A DNA stretch of 41,760 nucleotides from Pedosphaera parvula Ellin514 (GTDB lineage: Bacteria; Verrucomicrobiota; Verrucomicrobiia; Limisphaerales; Pedosphaeraceae): NCBI RefSeq assembly GCF_000172555.1, contig NZ_ABOX02000057.1:1-41760 (forward strand). The letters run 5' to 3'. The notes beneath the pieces are model-generated. The model searched no databases. It was not told the DNA's origin and saw nothing but the letters and a program-made list of their open reading frames with translations. The translations under genes and the position numbers were made by a program. Shown here in pieces: positions 25,242 to 33,634 of this stretch (positions are counted from its first letter, which is position 1; every line of letters starts with the position of its first letter).

Positions 25242-26270
25242 TTGGCAATTGTGACCGGCATTAAAACAACCAGACAACGTCTTGGCATGGTGCAGTTCGT
25301 GATAATTTTGCTCGCCCTGTCTGCATGTGTTGCTGTGGCAGCCCATGGTCAATGGGTGATTACACAGCTTCCCTATTCGCTTGCGATGGAACCATCAATC
25401 AACAACAGCGAGGAGATAGTGTGGGCTCAGAATGGCGGAGGGATATATTCATCCGTAAGGGGAGCGCTTGCCAGTTCAGGACTTTCTCCTCATCTGGCGA
25501 ATAGTGGAGAAGTAGTTTACGCCGATTGGTTTGGCGGCCCTTATTGGGATTTGGTCAGCACTACACGCGGGCGGATGACACAAGGCGGAATAATTGACGT
25601 TAACTCATCGACGTTCGATGTGAACGCTCTGGGAGAGGTGGTGTATGGTGTCCGAGACACGAATGACTATTACCAGGTGTATTCAACCGTTCGGGGGCAG
25701 ATCACCTTTGGTGCGAGGGATCACTATTATCCGTGCATCAATGACAAAGGTGAAATAGTCTGGCAGGAGTATTTGGACGATGGGGGCAGAGTGAATGTTT
25801 CTTCCATACGAGGGGTTTTGCCCGGTGACTCTCATAATATAGTGGATTTGAACAATGCTGGCGATTTCTGCTCTTTTGACAGCCTCGAAAAGACATCAGG
25901 CTATTACACTTGGCCACATCTATTTTCCAGCGCGCATGGCTTCCTCATCAGTGATCCCGACCAATTTCAATTCGGTGGCGGTATCAACGATGCCGGAACG
26001 ATCGTGTGGGCTGCCCAGAACTATATTTACAAAGCCACGTGGACGAACGGTCCTGCCTTATCCATTGTTTCGACCCCTTCCGGTTTGGCTCTGGAATGGC
26101 CCACCAATGTCCCGGGTTTCCATCCTGAATACACAACAAACCTTGCAAACCCTGCCAGTTGGCAGGCATTAACCGGCAATCCTGTCACAAACAGTGTGGC
26201 CTTTCACCTGCCAATCGAGCAGAGCCTGGGCAATTTCGTCTTTTTCCGACTCTCAAACAGAAATCCGTGA
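25242..26270 (+). CDS. Secreted protein with about six short beta repeats
   Basis: 342 residues from a TTG at 25242; an ATG at 25287 would start just before the signal peptide 'FVIILLALSACVAVAAHGQW', but the longer form supplies the basic residues expected before it. The body consists of about six repeats of roughly 35-45 residues of the form 'IN(N/D)xGEIVW...(Y/V)SS(V/I)RG' ('INNSEEIVWAQNGGGIYSSV', 'LANSGEVVYADW', 'VNALGEVVYGVRD', 'INDKGEIVWQEY', 'LNNAGDFCSFD', 'INDAGTIVWAAQN'). These resemble blades of a small propeller like HAF-type repeats. The C-terminal module ('LALEWPTNVPGFHPEYTTNL' ... 'FVFFRLSNRNP') is the same kind as in neighbouring secreted proteins. Function unknown. Confidence 0.8.
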   Translation: MAIVTGIKTTRQRLGMVQFVIILLALSACVAVAAHGQWVITQLPYSLAMEPSINNSEEIVWAQNGGGIYSSVRGALASSGLSPHLANSGEVVYADWFGGPYWDLVSTTRGRMTQGGIIDVNSSTFDVNALGEVVYGVRDTNDYYQVYSTVRGQITFGARDHYYPCINDKGEIVWQEYLDDGGRVNVSSIRGVLPGDSHNIVDLNNAGDFCSFDSLEKTSGYYTWPHLFSSAHGFLISDPDQFQFGGGINDAGTIVWAAQNYIYKATWTNGPALSIVSTPSGLALEWPTNVPGFHPEYTTNLANPASWQALTGNPVTNSVAFHLPIEQSLGNFVFFRLSNRNP

Positions 26271-26608
26271 TTTGTCTCCCGCCTCAGGGGGCACTCCTGA
26301 ATGCCCTTAGTTAAGCCTTCATTGGACTCGAATTCGATGAAGCTTAGTTGTGGACCTGACATGGAATTCTGCAAGCACAGTTTTAGGAATAGAGGAACCA
26401 GCTGCGAATGGTGAGCCGTCCATTAATTACTCCTTGGATCTAAATAGCTTCAGTTTCTCGAAGGTCGAAAAATGAATTCCAAAACCGGAATGAGAATAAT
26501 CTGAAATGATGAGCAAGATGCGAATCTTTCTAAGCGCCACGAAGCCGGCGCGATTCAAATTCTTCTATGTTTTTTTATCGGTCCGGCGCTATAATCGAGG
26601 GCAAGCAT
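26271..26608. other. Intergenic stretch, nothing recognised
   Basis: 338 nt between the secreted repeat protein and the sugar isomerase-like gene. I see no open frame of note, no copy of the dispersed repeats and no terminator-like hairpin with a T-run. It must contain the promoter of the downstream gene, but no clear -35/-10 pair stands out. Confidence 0.5.
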
Positions 26609-27505
26609 ATGAACCTGAATCGCCGTAAATTTTTGACCGTTTCCGCGTTGGCTGGAATCGTTAGCGCCACCACTCCACGTCCCGTCCAGGCGGTGACTTT
26701 GCCCGATCCCTCGACGAAGGCGCGGTTGCGTTTGTCGTGTCAGGATACGGTTGCGCCCGGAAAAACCATTGCCGAAAAACTCGATTTCCTGGAGGCCAAC
26801 GGCTTCGAAGCTTTTGAACCGCATGGCAAGAATTTGTTGGAGATCGCTGATGAACTGCAAAAGGCAATGCAAGGCCGGAAGATCAAGATAGGCGTCATTT
26901 GCGGCGGCATGCAGGGAAGTCTTATTTCGGACGACGAAGCAGTTCGCAGCAAAGCCATGGACAGCATTAAAGAGGTACTGACCGCCGCCGGCGCTTTGGG
27001 AGCGACCGGCATGGTCATGGTGCCTGCCCGGCCCAATCAAACCAAGCTCGAGCATTGGGAAGCCCGCGAGTTGCTCGTCAAAGTTCTGCCTGAAATTGGC
27101 GAGCACGCCCAAAAAGTCGGCATGCATATGCTGCTCGAACCGCTCAACCGCAAGGAATGCCATTTCCTGCGCCAGGTTGCCGACGGTGCCGCCATTTGCC
27201 GTGACGTTAATCATCCCGGCATCCGCGTGATGGGTGATTTCTGGCACATGACGTTTGAGGAAACCAGCGATATGGCCGCATTTGTTGCCGGCGGCAAATA
27301 TCTCCGGCACGTTCACATGGCCAGCCGCAAGAGCCGGAAAATGCCCGGCGAAGACGCGGGCGACAATTACGTGGACGGCTTCAAGGGGCTCAAGCTCATC
27401 GGCTACCAGGACCTGGTCTCCTTCGAATGCGGTCTCAAAGGTGATCGGAGCAAGGCCCTCATTGCCGCAGCCAAACTCCTGCGCGAGCAGTGGGAAGCCG
27501 CCTGA
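26609..27505 (+). CDS. Tat-exported sugar isomerase/epimerase-like TIM barrel (hydroxypyruvate isomerase type)
   Basis: 298 residues. The ATG at 26609 is chosen because GAGGG lies 8 nt upstream and the protein then opens with a twin-arginine signal (NRRKFLTVSALAG, cut near PVQA). The mature part is a xylose isomerase-like TIM barrel: 'EKLDFLEANGFEAFEPHGKN', 'MLLEPLNRKECHFLRQVA' (metal-binding Glu), 'HPGIRVMGDFWHMTFEE' (Asp and His), 'LRHVHMASR' and 'LVSFECGLKGD' (second Glu). These are the expected divalent metal ligands. Export by Tat implies the enzyme folds first and works in the periplasm. It is followed 87 nt later by an exported Gfo/Idh/MocA oxidoreductase, a pairing often seen in sugar catabolic loci. 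Confidence 0.88.
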   Translation: MNLNRRKFLTVSALAGIVSATTPRPVQAVTLPDPSTKARLRLSCQDTVAPGKTIAEKLDFLEANGFEAFEPHGKNLLEIADELQKAMQGRKIKIGVICGGMQGSLISDDEAVRSKAMDSIKEVLTAAGALGATGMVMVPARPNQTKLEHWEARELLVKVLPEIGEHAQKVGMHMLLEPLNRKECHFLRQVADGAAICRDVNHPGIRVMGDFWHMTFEETSDMAAFVAGGKYLRHVHMASRKSRKMPGEDAGDNYVDGFKGLKLIGYQDLVSFECGLKGDRSKALIAAAKLLREQWEAA

Positions 27506-27564
27506 ACAAATCACGCCTAGTGGGATGTTTTGTATCTTTCGCGTGATAGTTTTTCGCTTGAGGC

Positions 27565-27592
27565 TCCCGCGTGATTGCGGGAAACTTCCCGC
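27565..27592 (+). promoter_or_regulatory. Two mutually exclusive hairpins abutting the start codon
   Basis: TCCCGC (27565-27570), GCGGGA (27577-27582) and TCCCGC (27587-27592) lie in a row. The middle segment can pair with either neighbour (6-7 bp each), and the last segment ends directly before the ATG at 27593. Pairing with the downstream arm would place a stem in the ribosome-binding region; pairing upstream would free it. The bases are directly visible; a regulatory role is inferred. Confidence 0.4.
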
Positions 27593-28990
27593 ATGAATTC
27601 CAGGAAGCAATATTCGGCTCAGCCGCGCTTGGCTGACAGTGGTTCTAAACCCTCATCCTCCGCCATCAAACGACGCCACTTCCTCAAATCCGCTGCCGTG
27701 ATCGGAGCATCGGGATTTCTCCTGCCTCGCTTTAAACTTTTTGGGGCTGAAGCCCCGAGCAACAAGTTAAACGTCGCCCTGATCGCCACCGGACACCGGG
27801 CGCAGGAACATTTCGAGGTGATGTCCCACGAGAACGTGGTGGCCATCTGTGATTTGAATGAGCAGCATCTGGCTTCCGCCGCCAAGAAATTTCCCAAGGC
27901 GAAGCAATACGCGGATTGGCGCCTGTGCCTTGAGCAAAAGGATATTGACGCCATCGTTTGCTGCACATTGGATCACACGCACGCCTTTGTCACCAACTGG
28001 GCGATGAACCGCGGCAAACATGTTTATTGTGAAAAACCGCTGGTGAACACCGTGGAGGAAGCGCGCCTCATTCGCGCCACCTGGCTGAAGAACAAGGACA
28101 AGCTCGCCACGCAGGTTGGCACACAGCGGCATCAGTTCGAAAATTTCAACCGGGTGCGTGAACTGATCCGCGACGGGGCCATCGGTGAATTGCAGGCGGT
28201 CAGCGCCTGGGGTAACCGACAGGTTCCGCGTGCCGGCTATCTGCCCGCAGCGGGCGATCCGCCTAAATATATTAATTATGATTTATGGCTCGGTCCGGCC
28301 CCTTTTCACCCCTACAACCCGGAATACTTTCTCGGCGGTTGCCTGCATTGGAACATGCATTGGGATTTCGGCAGCGGGCAGGTGGGCGACATGGGAAGTC
28401 ATACCATGGATCTGGCCTGGAACGCCATTGATGCCGGACTGCCCACGTCCGCCGAAGGCACGGGCGATCCGTTCAATCCAGAAGTGACGCCAGTGAAACT
28501 TCGGACGCGCTTTGATATTCCGGCCAACGACTGGCGTCCTCCCATTCAAGTGTCCTGGCATCAAGGCGGCGCGATGCCGGAGTCGCCGCATCGCGGCATT
28601 GATCTGGATAAAATTGACCACGGCGTGTTGTTCAAAGGGCGCAAAGGTTCCCTCGTCGCAGATTTCAATTCCCGCATTCTCATTCCGCGCAGCGGAGACA
28701 AAGTGGAAGACGACGGCAGCGGGTATAAGCCTCGTCCCAAGAACGAGCAGATTCCGGCCATGGGCGTTTTCCAGAAGGAATGGATCAACGCCTGCAAGGG
28801 CAACCTCAAGACCTCCTGCAACTTTGGTTACGCCTGCGACATGATCGAAATGATGTTGCTTGGCCTGGTGGCCTATCGCGCCGGCAAGAAGATTAAATAC
28901 GACGGCGCCACTGGACAATGCACCGACTGCCCGGAAGCCAACCAATACCTGAGCCACACCTACCGGAAGGGCTGGACGCTGAACGGGTAA
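27593..28990 (+). CDS. Gfo/Idh/MocA family oxidoreductase, Tat-exported
   Basis: 465 residues from the ATG at 27593. A twin-arginine signal (IKRRHFLKSAAVIGASGFLL) precedes a Rossmann domain ('LNVALIATGHRAQEHFEVMS', with an altered glycine loop; 'VVAICDLNEQHLASAAKKF'). The family hallmark 'HVYCEKPLVNTVEEAR' follows, with the catalytic-region Lys, and then a C-terminal alpha/beta substrate domain ('GDMGSHTMDLAWNAIDAGLP'). The class oxidises or otherwise modifies sugars and often carries a tightly bound NAD(P). The usual GxGxxG is ATGHRA here, so cofactor binding may differ. It probably works with the isomerase-like protein encoded upstream. The leader holds a possible hairpin switch. Confidence 0.9.
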   Translation: MNSRKQYSAQPRLADSGSKPSSSAIKRRHFLKSAAVIGASGFLLPRFKLFGAEAPSNKLNVALIATGHRAQEHFEVMSHENVVAICDLNEQHLASAAKKFPKAKQYADWRLCLEQKDIDAIVCCTLDHTHAFVTNWAMNRGKHVYCEKPLVNTVEEARLIRATWLKNKDKLATQVGTQRHQFENFNRVRELIRDGAIGELQAVSAWGNRQVPRAGYLPAAGDPPKYINYDLWLGPAPFHPYNPEYFLGGCLHWNMHWDFGSGQVGDMGSHTMDLAWNAIDAGLPTSAEGTGDPFNPEVTPVKLRTRFDIPANDWRPPIQVSWHQGGAMPESPHRGIDLDKIDHGVLFKGRKGSLVADFNSRILIPRSGDKVEDDGSGYKPRPKNEQIPAMGVFQKEWINACKGNLKTSCNFGYACDMIEMMLLGLVAYRAGKKIKYDGATGQCTDCPEANQYLSHTYRKGWTLNG

Positions 28991-29033
28991 ACGGATCAAA
29001 GCACCCGCCAACGCCGTCAGGTGCGAAACGGAG

Positions 29034-29999
29034 TCAAACTGACTTTACTGGAACATCTGTGTGGTAGAGGAGTTGACCGTGGTTATCGGTCATGTGGACG
29101 CGCATTCGGTCTGATCGCAGTGAAACGGTGGTGAAACCGGATCGGGATTGGGCGAATTTTGTGCGCTCGGTTTTCCTGGTGTTACGAACCTGCGACCCGG
29201 CCCCGCAACAAAATAGGTTCAGGTCGCCAGCCATCAGATGTTGAAGGTCGTGGTCGTGGCCGTTGAACCAAGCTTGCACCTTGTGTTCCTGCAGCAGCGG
29301 CAACACGTCCTTGATGAGTTCAGCGGTGTCTCCGTGTTCACCGCCGGAATAAATGGGATGATGTCCGATGACAATTTTCCATTGGGCCTGAGAAGCGATG
29401 AGAGCGTTTTTGAACCAGGCGATTTGCTTTTTCACATCCTGAGTTGTGACGTTGGGGCCGAGTCTGCGGTGACGATGATAGCTCTCGATCATCGGCGAGG
29501 TGTCGAGATAGAAAAAGTCGGCGGTGGTAGATTTGTCAATGTGATGTGTTTGCAGATAATAGCGGGCGGGCATGTTCCAGCGAGGGTGGGAGCGGGCATA
29601 TTCCAACTGTGCGTCGCAGTTGCCATTATAATCGTGGTTGCCGAGGATGACATGCCACGGAATCTGGAGGGCGGGGTCGCGATAAACATGCTCAAAGGAG
29701 GTCTGCCATTGAGGGTCGCTGGCGGAGGCGACGCCATTATCATAAAAGTTGTCACCGGCCGAGATGATAAAACGGACCTTGGTTGCCTTGGCGGCAAGTG
29801 CCATTTGAGCGGCAACTTCAGACTGGTCGCGTTCGCCATTTCGCCCCCAATCGCCGAAGACGATGAAGTTGAAACCATCCGGGGAGAGGGGACGGTCGAG
29901 TTCGGCTGCAAGGAGGTTGTCAGGAAGAAAACGGCTGGCCACAGCAACCTGAGTGGCCACGAAGAGTTTGCGGACAAATTCGCGTCGAGTCTGTTTCAT
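29034..29999 (-). CDS. Tat-exported metallophosphatase, tartrate-resistant acid phosphatase type
   Basis: 321 residues, opening with a twin-arginine signal (TRREFVRKLF). It has the ordered calcineurin-like motifs of purple or tartrate-resistant acid phosphatases: GDWG (49-52), GDNFY (82-86, with the Tyr that gives such enzymes their colour), GNHDY (120-124), then GHHPIYSGGEHG and GHDHDLQH. All metal ligands are present. It would release phosphate from monoesters outside the cytoplasm. It is convergent with the oxidoreductase gene (43 nt between stop codons). The dispersed repeats of the window begin just upstream, at about 30.16 kb. Confidence 0.93.
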   Translation of the reverse strand: MKQTRREFVRKLFVATQVAVASRFLPDNLLAAELDRPLSPDGFNFIVFGDWGRNGERDQSEVAAQMALAAKATKVRFIISAGDNFYDNGVASASDPQWQTSFEHVYRDPALQIPWHVILGNHDYNGNCDAQLEYARSHPRWNMPARYYLQTHHIDKSTTADFFYLDTSPMIESYHRHRRLGPNVTTQDVKKQIAWFKNALIASQAQWKIVIGHHPIYSGGEHGDTAELIKDVLPLLQEHKVQAWFNGHDHDLQHLMAGDLNLFCCGAGSQVRNTRKTERTKFAQSRSGFTTVSLRSDRMRVHMTDNHGQLLYHTDVPVKSV

Positions 30000-30155
30000 A
30001 TTTACACCATTAGCGGGGATTGAGCCACAGAAACGAGTGAAGTCAATGGGTGGCGGCCAATTGTCACCTGAGTATTACACTGCCGTGACAATTTTGGCTT
30101 TTCTGAGTCACAGGGATATTACCGGAGCAGCTGTTTTGGCTCGGGCTTTACCTCA

Positions 30156-30267
30156 CGGTGGGAGGGTTTGATTCCGCCATGGTGGACGAGGTTGGTAGCA
30201 GAATGGGTGCGCAATTAATTTGGGTTGGCTCCTTTACAGTATCACTGTAAATAACTGGGCCGACCCC
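30156..30267 (+). repeat. Dispersed repeat copy R1, with hairpin tail
   Basis: It carries the core of the repeat family (GGTGGGAGGGTTTGATTCC, then GACGAGGTTGGTAGCAGAAT and GCAATTAATTTGGGTTGG). It ends in a hairpin: GGGTTGGC pairs with GCCGACCC, and TTTACAG-TATCA-CTGTAAA forms an inner stem. It lies 38 nt beyond the 3' end of the PKD-like gene at 30306, in the antisense orientation to that gene. Confidence 0.75.
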
Positions 30268-30305
30268 TTCACACAGCGCGCCGCACTTGAGAGCCGCAAC
30301 GAGGT

Positions 30306-31742
30306 TCAGGGGCGGAGAAACTGCACCGGGTAATCTTTTTGCACCGTCGAGCCATCGAATTGGTCGGTGACGGTGAGGCGGAAAATGTAGGAGCCGGTCG
30401 CGAGGCTGCTGGCGGGGATGGTCAGCACCGATGTGTCGGCTCCGCTGACGCTGCCGGTGAAAGCATTGGTCGAAGAAGGGGCCAGCGCCCAGTGAAAAGT
30501 CATGAGCCCGAGGCCGCCCACGCAATTGAAGGGGCTGGTGAACGCGGAAGCGTCAAGGACCACCGAGGTCACGTTGGTGGCGAGTTGAAACACGGCCGGA
30601 AGCGGACTGGCATTCAGGGTCACGAAGTTTCCCGGCGGCAGATAGGGGGCGGTGTTGGTGCTGCAAGGAGTCCGGAATTGCGCGTTGGAGTCGCGAACTT
30701 CAAATTCGTACGCAAACTCGCTCGTTCCGGTGAGGCCCGTCACAAACACATGCACATCGTAAAAACCATTCGCCAGCGACTGACGGAAGATTTTCAAACG
30801 GGAGGCGTTGAAGCCTGCGACGCCGAAGGGATGGAGGTCTGGTCCCCGGTCCGAGTTGTTTATTTTCCATTGGTAGGTCAAGGAGCTGTTATCGCAGGTG
30901 GCCGGATCAACGACCGCGCCGACATCCAAGATACTGAATGGATCGACCTGGGTGCTGAAAAGGCCGATAAGATCAAAGGTAAGATGAGGGTAATAATCCG
31001 CGAGCATGGCCGTATCACCATCAATCATCGGAACATTGTTTTCGAAGATATAACTTCCCGCCGGCAGGAAAGGTGTGGTTCCGGGATTTTGCGGGTCACC
31101 GGGGAGCAAATCTTTAAGCGTCAGGGTCAAGGTCAGGTTCGTGGTGAGTCCGCTGGAACCGGTGACGGCGAGGTTCAGGCCATAGACCCCTGCCGCGAGA
31201 GAGTTGTTTGTGATCGTTAAGCGGGCCGCATTTAGACCACTGACATTGGCAAGGATCGGCGAGCCGTTCGTCGTTAACTGCCAGGCGTAGGACAAGCCGC
31301 CGTTGCCAAAACAACTGGACGGATCCACGAAGGCGGAAGCGTCAAAGCTCAAGGTTGGAACCGACAGGGCGTTTGTCAGACTGGTCGAGGTGATGGAATA
31401 GCCATTGCCATTGCCATTTAATTTGAGGAACGTCCCGACAGGCAAATAGGGTGCGGCATTCGTGCCACAGGGCGAGACCAGGCGGTAGTGGCGCGGGCCG
31501 GCCTGGAGCGGGTCCAGCACTACATAAGTGTTGGTCTGCGATGGGGTCACTGAAACCGGCGTCCAATTGGTGGAGTTGAGATTGGTGCTGAATTGCAGGC
31601 CAAAGGCGGAGTAGTTCGTGGGCCACGAGACGAGGAGGTTCGTGCCCTGCTGGAGGATTTGCAGCCTGACCGGAGCGGCGGACAGCGTGGCGGAGATCAT
31701 GCTCAACCCCAAAAAGAGGCAGGCAAATAATTTTTTCTTCAT
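30306..31742 (-). CDS. Secreted protein with PKD/Ig-like repeats
   Basis: 478 residues with a clear signal peptide ('MKKKLFACLFLGLSMISATL', cut near SAA). A short N-terminal fibronectin-like part ('LLVSWPTNYSAFGLQFSTNL', 'HYRLVSPCG') is followed by three homologous units of about 110-120 residues. Each holds '(N/T)AP(Y/F)LP.G.F', a 'DASAFVDPSSC'-type segment, a 'YAWQL/YQWKI/FHWAL' strand and a 'L(T)I...SLA.G.Y...L.VTG' ending, as in PKD or Ig-like folds. Each unit has a Cys in the D-P-x-x-C position. No enzymatic domain is present, so a structural or adhesive surface role is likely. The stop lies next to repeat copy R1. Confidence 0.85.
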   Translation of the reverse strand: MKKKLFACLFLGLSMISATLSAAPVRLQILQQGTNLLVSWPTNYSAFGLQFSTNLNSTNWTPVSVTPSQTNTYVVLDPLQAGPRHYRLVSPCGTNAAPYLPVGTFLKLNGNGNGYSITSTSLTNALSVPTLSFDASAFVDPSSCFGNGGLSYAWQLTTNGSPILANVSGLNAARLTITNNSLAAGVYGLNLAVTGSSGLTTNLTLTLTLKDLLPGDPQNPGTTPFLPAGSYIFENNVPMIDGDTAMLADYYPHLTFDLIGLFSTQVDPFSILDVGAVVDPATCDNSSLTYQWKINNSDRGPDLHPFGVAGFNASRLKIFRQSLANGFYDVHVFVTGLTGTSEFAYEFEVRDSNAQFRTPCSTNTAPYLPPGNFVTLNASPLPAVFQLATNVTSVVLDASAFTSPFNCVGGLGLMTFHWALAPSSTNAFTGSVSGADTSVLTIPASSLATGSYIFRLTVTDQFDGSTVQKDYPVQFLRP

Positions 31743-31856
31743 GATAGAGATTTACCAATGCACCCCGGCGAGACAGTGCGGCCAAATTTTGGAGAGATTG
31801 GAATTTCTTACAATGAAAAATCGGGCGCGCCTTTGTATTTGTTGCTTCGAAAGAAT

Positions 31857-31880
31857 TATACCGAATGCGAAAATTAATTC
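31857..31880 (+). repeat. Solo end related to the 265-bp inverted-repeat element
   Basis: TTATACCGAATGCGAAAATTAATT matches the terminal repeat of the element at 38788-39052 at nearly every base (one clear substitution, GCG for GCC). No partner end was found nearby. It lies 8 nt beyond the restored stop codon of the frameshifted HEAT-like gene. Confidence 0.55.
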
Positions 31881-31887
31881 GTCCCGT

Positions 31888-32464
31888 TTAATGTTTTGGT
31901 TCAGGCGGCGGCGCGCTCCAGCCGGCAATGCTGCCGCCGGATCCGAACTTTACCCCCGCCTTGACCGCGGCTTCGGGATCAAGCTCGGCCAGGGGCAAAA
32001 ATTGGAAAAGTTTGAGCACCGACACCGGAAGTTTTGGTGCCACCGCCTTGTTTTACGATCTCAACCAGCGCAGGGACGGCGGAGGTGGCTTGCAACCGTC
32101 CGAGAATGCTGAAAGCGCTGGCGGCCATCATTTGTTTGTCCACCGCCGATTCGACGCGAAAAGGCACACGGGGATGCTCGTAGATCCAGACGATTATTTT
32201 ATGTTTTAGCGGACCATCTTTCGCAGAAATCCATCGCAACAAAACGGGTATGGCATTGGTGCCAATTTCACGAACGGCGGCGCTGTCCCGCTGCAACTGC
32301 TCCGGGCTCGCCTTGGCCCCGGGCAAATAATCGCTCAACCAAAAGCTCAGCTTTCTGCCTTGATAAACCGGTTCGGTTTCGCGCGGTCTCAAGGCAATCT
32401 GAATCATGCCGCCCAACACGGCGAGAATGAGAACCGTCAACAAAATGCTCAACTTTTTCCTCAC
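31888..32464 (-). pseudogene. Membrane-anchored HEAT-like protein (paralogue 3 of 3), frameshifted near the end
   Basis: From the ATG at 32464 the frame gives 161 residues, ending at 31979, and follows the protein at 22079-22675 block by block ('EPVYQGRKLSFWLSDYLPGA', 'AAVREIGTNAIPVLLRWIS', 'SAFSILGRLQATSAVPALVE'). Right after 'TFPIFA' the homology moves to another frame. If one base of the G run at 31992-31995 (plus strand) is removed, the reading continues 'LAELDPEAAVKAGVKFG' and 'GWSAPPPEPKH' to a stop at 31888, giving about 191 residues, close to the 198 of the paralogue. This is either a true frameshift mutation or a sequencing error in a homopolymer. The protein may still be made in a truncated form. 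Confidence 0.8.
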
Positions 32465-32650
32465 GCGAAAAACGATCAGTTAATTGAGATTTCCCATATG
32501 AGTTCCTGCCACAGCCGGCGCCGGGTTTTTTTGCGATTTACTTCCTGCTCCATGGTCTTGCAAGCCTTTGCACAGGCTGCTTTCTCTTTCCGAAAAGGAC
32601 AAACCAAATTAAGTACACTCATTTGATGCTCTCTGACTCAGGTAAAGGCG

Positions 32651-32780
32651 GTTGCTGACGTGGGTTGTAAATCGAAGGGTGAAGTTTTGGTTCGGACTCT
32701 ACTTTGCGGTGGGATGGTTTGGTGAGCGAGGTTGGAAGCAAAATGGTTGTGTAATTACTTTGGTTTGATCCCTTTTAAAG
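32651..32780 (+). repeat. Dispersed repeat copy R2
   Basis: Near full copy: head (GTTGCTGACGTGGGTTG, then GAAGGGTGAAGTTTTGG) and core (GGTGGGATGGTTTGG, GTGAGCGAGGTTGGAAGC, GTGTAATTACTTTGGTTTG). It overlaps the last 27 codons of the sulfotransferase-like gene on the other strand. Confidence 0.8.
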
Positions 32781-33607
32781 CGGCTGCTCCAGCCGAAGTC
32801 GCGATACGGTTCGCGGGCGAATATCTCCAAGTACCGGGTTGGCATTCTTTCCAGGACTTCACCACATTGCCGCTCGTTTTCGAATGTGACGACGGTACGG
32901 TGCCCAATGCTCTCGTTTCTACGGCCGCCCAGGAAAACGTGCGCAGGCGCGACCGTTGGCAGCTCAAAAAATTCGAACATCGTCCGGATTTTTGATCCGT
33001 TGTTCAAATCCGCGGACGAGTGCAGGGTAAAACAACGGTCATGCAATTGGTGCTGGTCCAGGAACTTCATGGCGCGGTTTTCGATTTCAATCCACTGAAT
33101 CAAGTACCATTGGAACAAACTCAATTGCATGCCCTCGAAGTGCCGAAAAACGTCCTCGTTTCCAGTCAACGCCCAACAGAAGTGGCGGCGGCCATCATCG
33201 CCAGTATAGAAATGAAACGGCGCGTGAATGCGCTCCCGCCATTGCTGACGGTACGTTTCACTATGTGCGACACAAAGCGGGTCACGAACGAGGTGAATGA
33301 GCCGCAGGTTGGGAAAAAACTCCAGCGCGGCGACGTAGGCCGATTTCAGGAATGCGTGGCTGGATTCAAGATAGATACTTTCTGGAAGCTGTTCGATGTA
33401 CACACGCTTCTTTGCCAAACGTGCGCGGATGCGGTCCACCCGCCCGGCAAACGCGTCGTAAATCGCCGGGCCAAAGAGGGTCGGGTTTCCCCAGTCGAAA
33501 AACGGCTCGTGACGGCTGGCGCAATCGAGCACGTTGTTGCGGAAAAGCTCGCGCAGGTAAAGCGTCCCTGAACGTGCGCTGGCCAAGGTGAAGAAAATAT
33601 GTTTCAT
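32699..33607 (-). CDS. Sulfotransferase-like protein with a repeat-derived C-terminus
   Basis: 302 residues. The N-terminus 'HIFFTLASARSGTLYLRELF' matches the 5'-phosphosulfate (PAPS) binding loop of sulfotransferases, and 'LRLIHLVRDPLCVAHSETYR' matches the 3'-phosphate motif with Arg and Ser. The rest is helical and consistent with the P-loop sulfotransferase fold. The acceptor is unknown. The last 25 or so residues (from 'RDQTKVITQPFCFQPRSP' to the stop) are encoded by the reverse strand of dispersed repeat R2, so the native C-terminus has been replaced by repeat sequence. The fold may survive, since the motifs lie far upstream. It is followed upstream, on the same strand, by a GNAT gene after 27 nt. 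Confidence 0.82.
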   Translation of the reverse strand: MKHIFFTLASARSGTLYLRELFRNNVLDCASRHEPFFDWGNPTLFGPAIYDAFAGRVDRIRARLAKKRVYIEQLPESIYLESSHAFLKSAYVAALEFFPNLRLIHLVRDPLCVAHSETYRQQWRERIHAPFHFYTGDDGRRHFCWALTGNEDVFRHFEGMQLSLFQWYLIQWIEIENRAMKFLDQHQLHDRCFTLHSSADLNNGSKIRTMFEFFELPTVAPAHVFLGGRRNESIGHRTVVTFENERQCGEVLERMPTRYLEIFAREPYRDFGWSSRFKRDQTKVITQPFCFQPRSPNHPTAK

Positions 33608-33634
33608 AGAGCGGACGCTACTTGCATCCCGACC

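Noticed and set aside
25063-25248. A 61-codon minus-strand frame starting MPIISRRRLRFACALLAPGL
   Set aside because: It resembles a signal peptide but overlaps the next gene divergently, has no ribosome binding site and has no recognisable mature part.
26555-27610. A 351-codon minus-strand frame opposite the sugar isomerase-like gene
   Set aside because: The plus strand carries a Tat signal, a Shine-Dalgarno and all metal ligands of the TIM barrel; the minus frame has no coherent domain.
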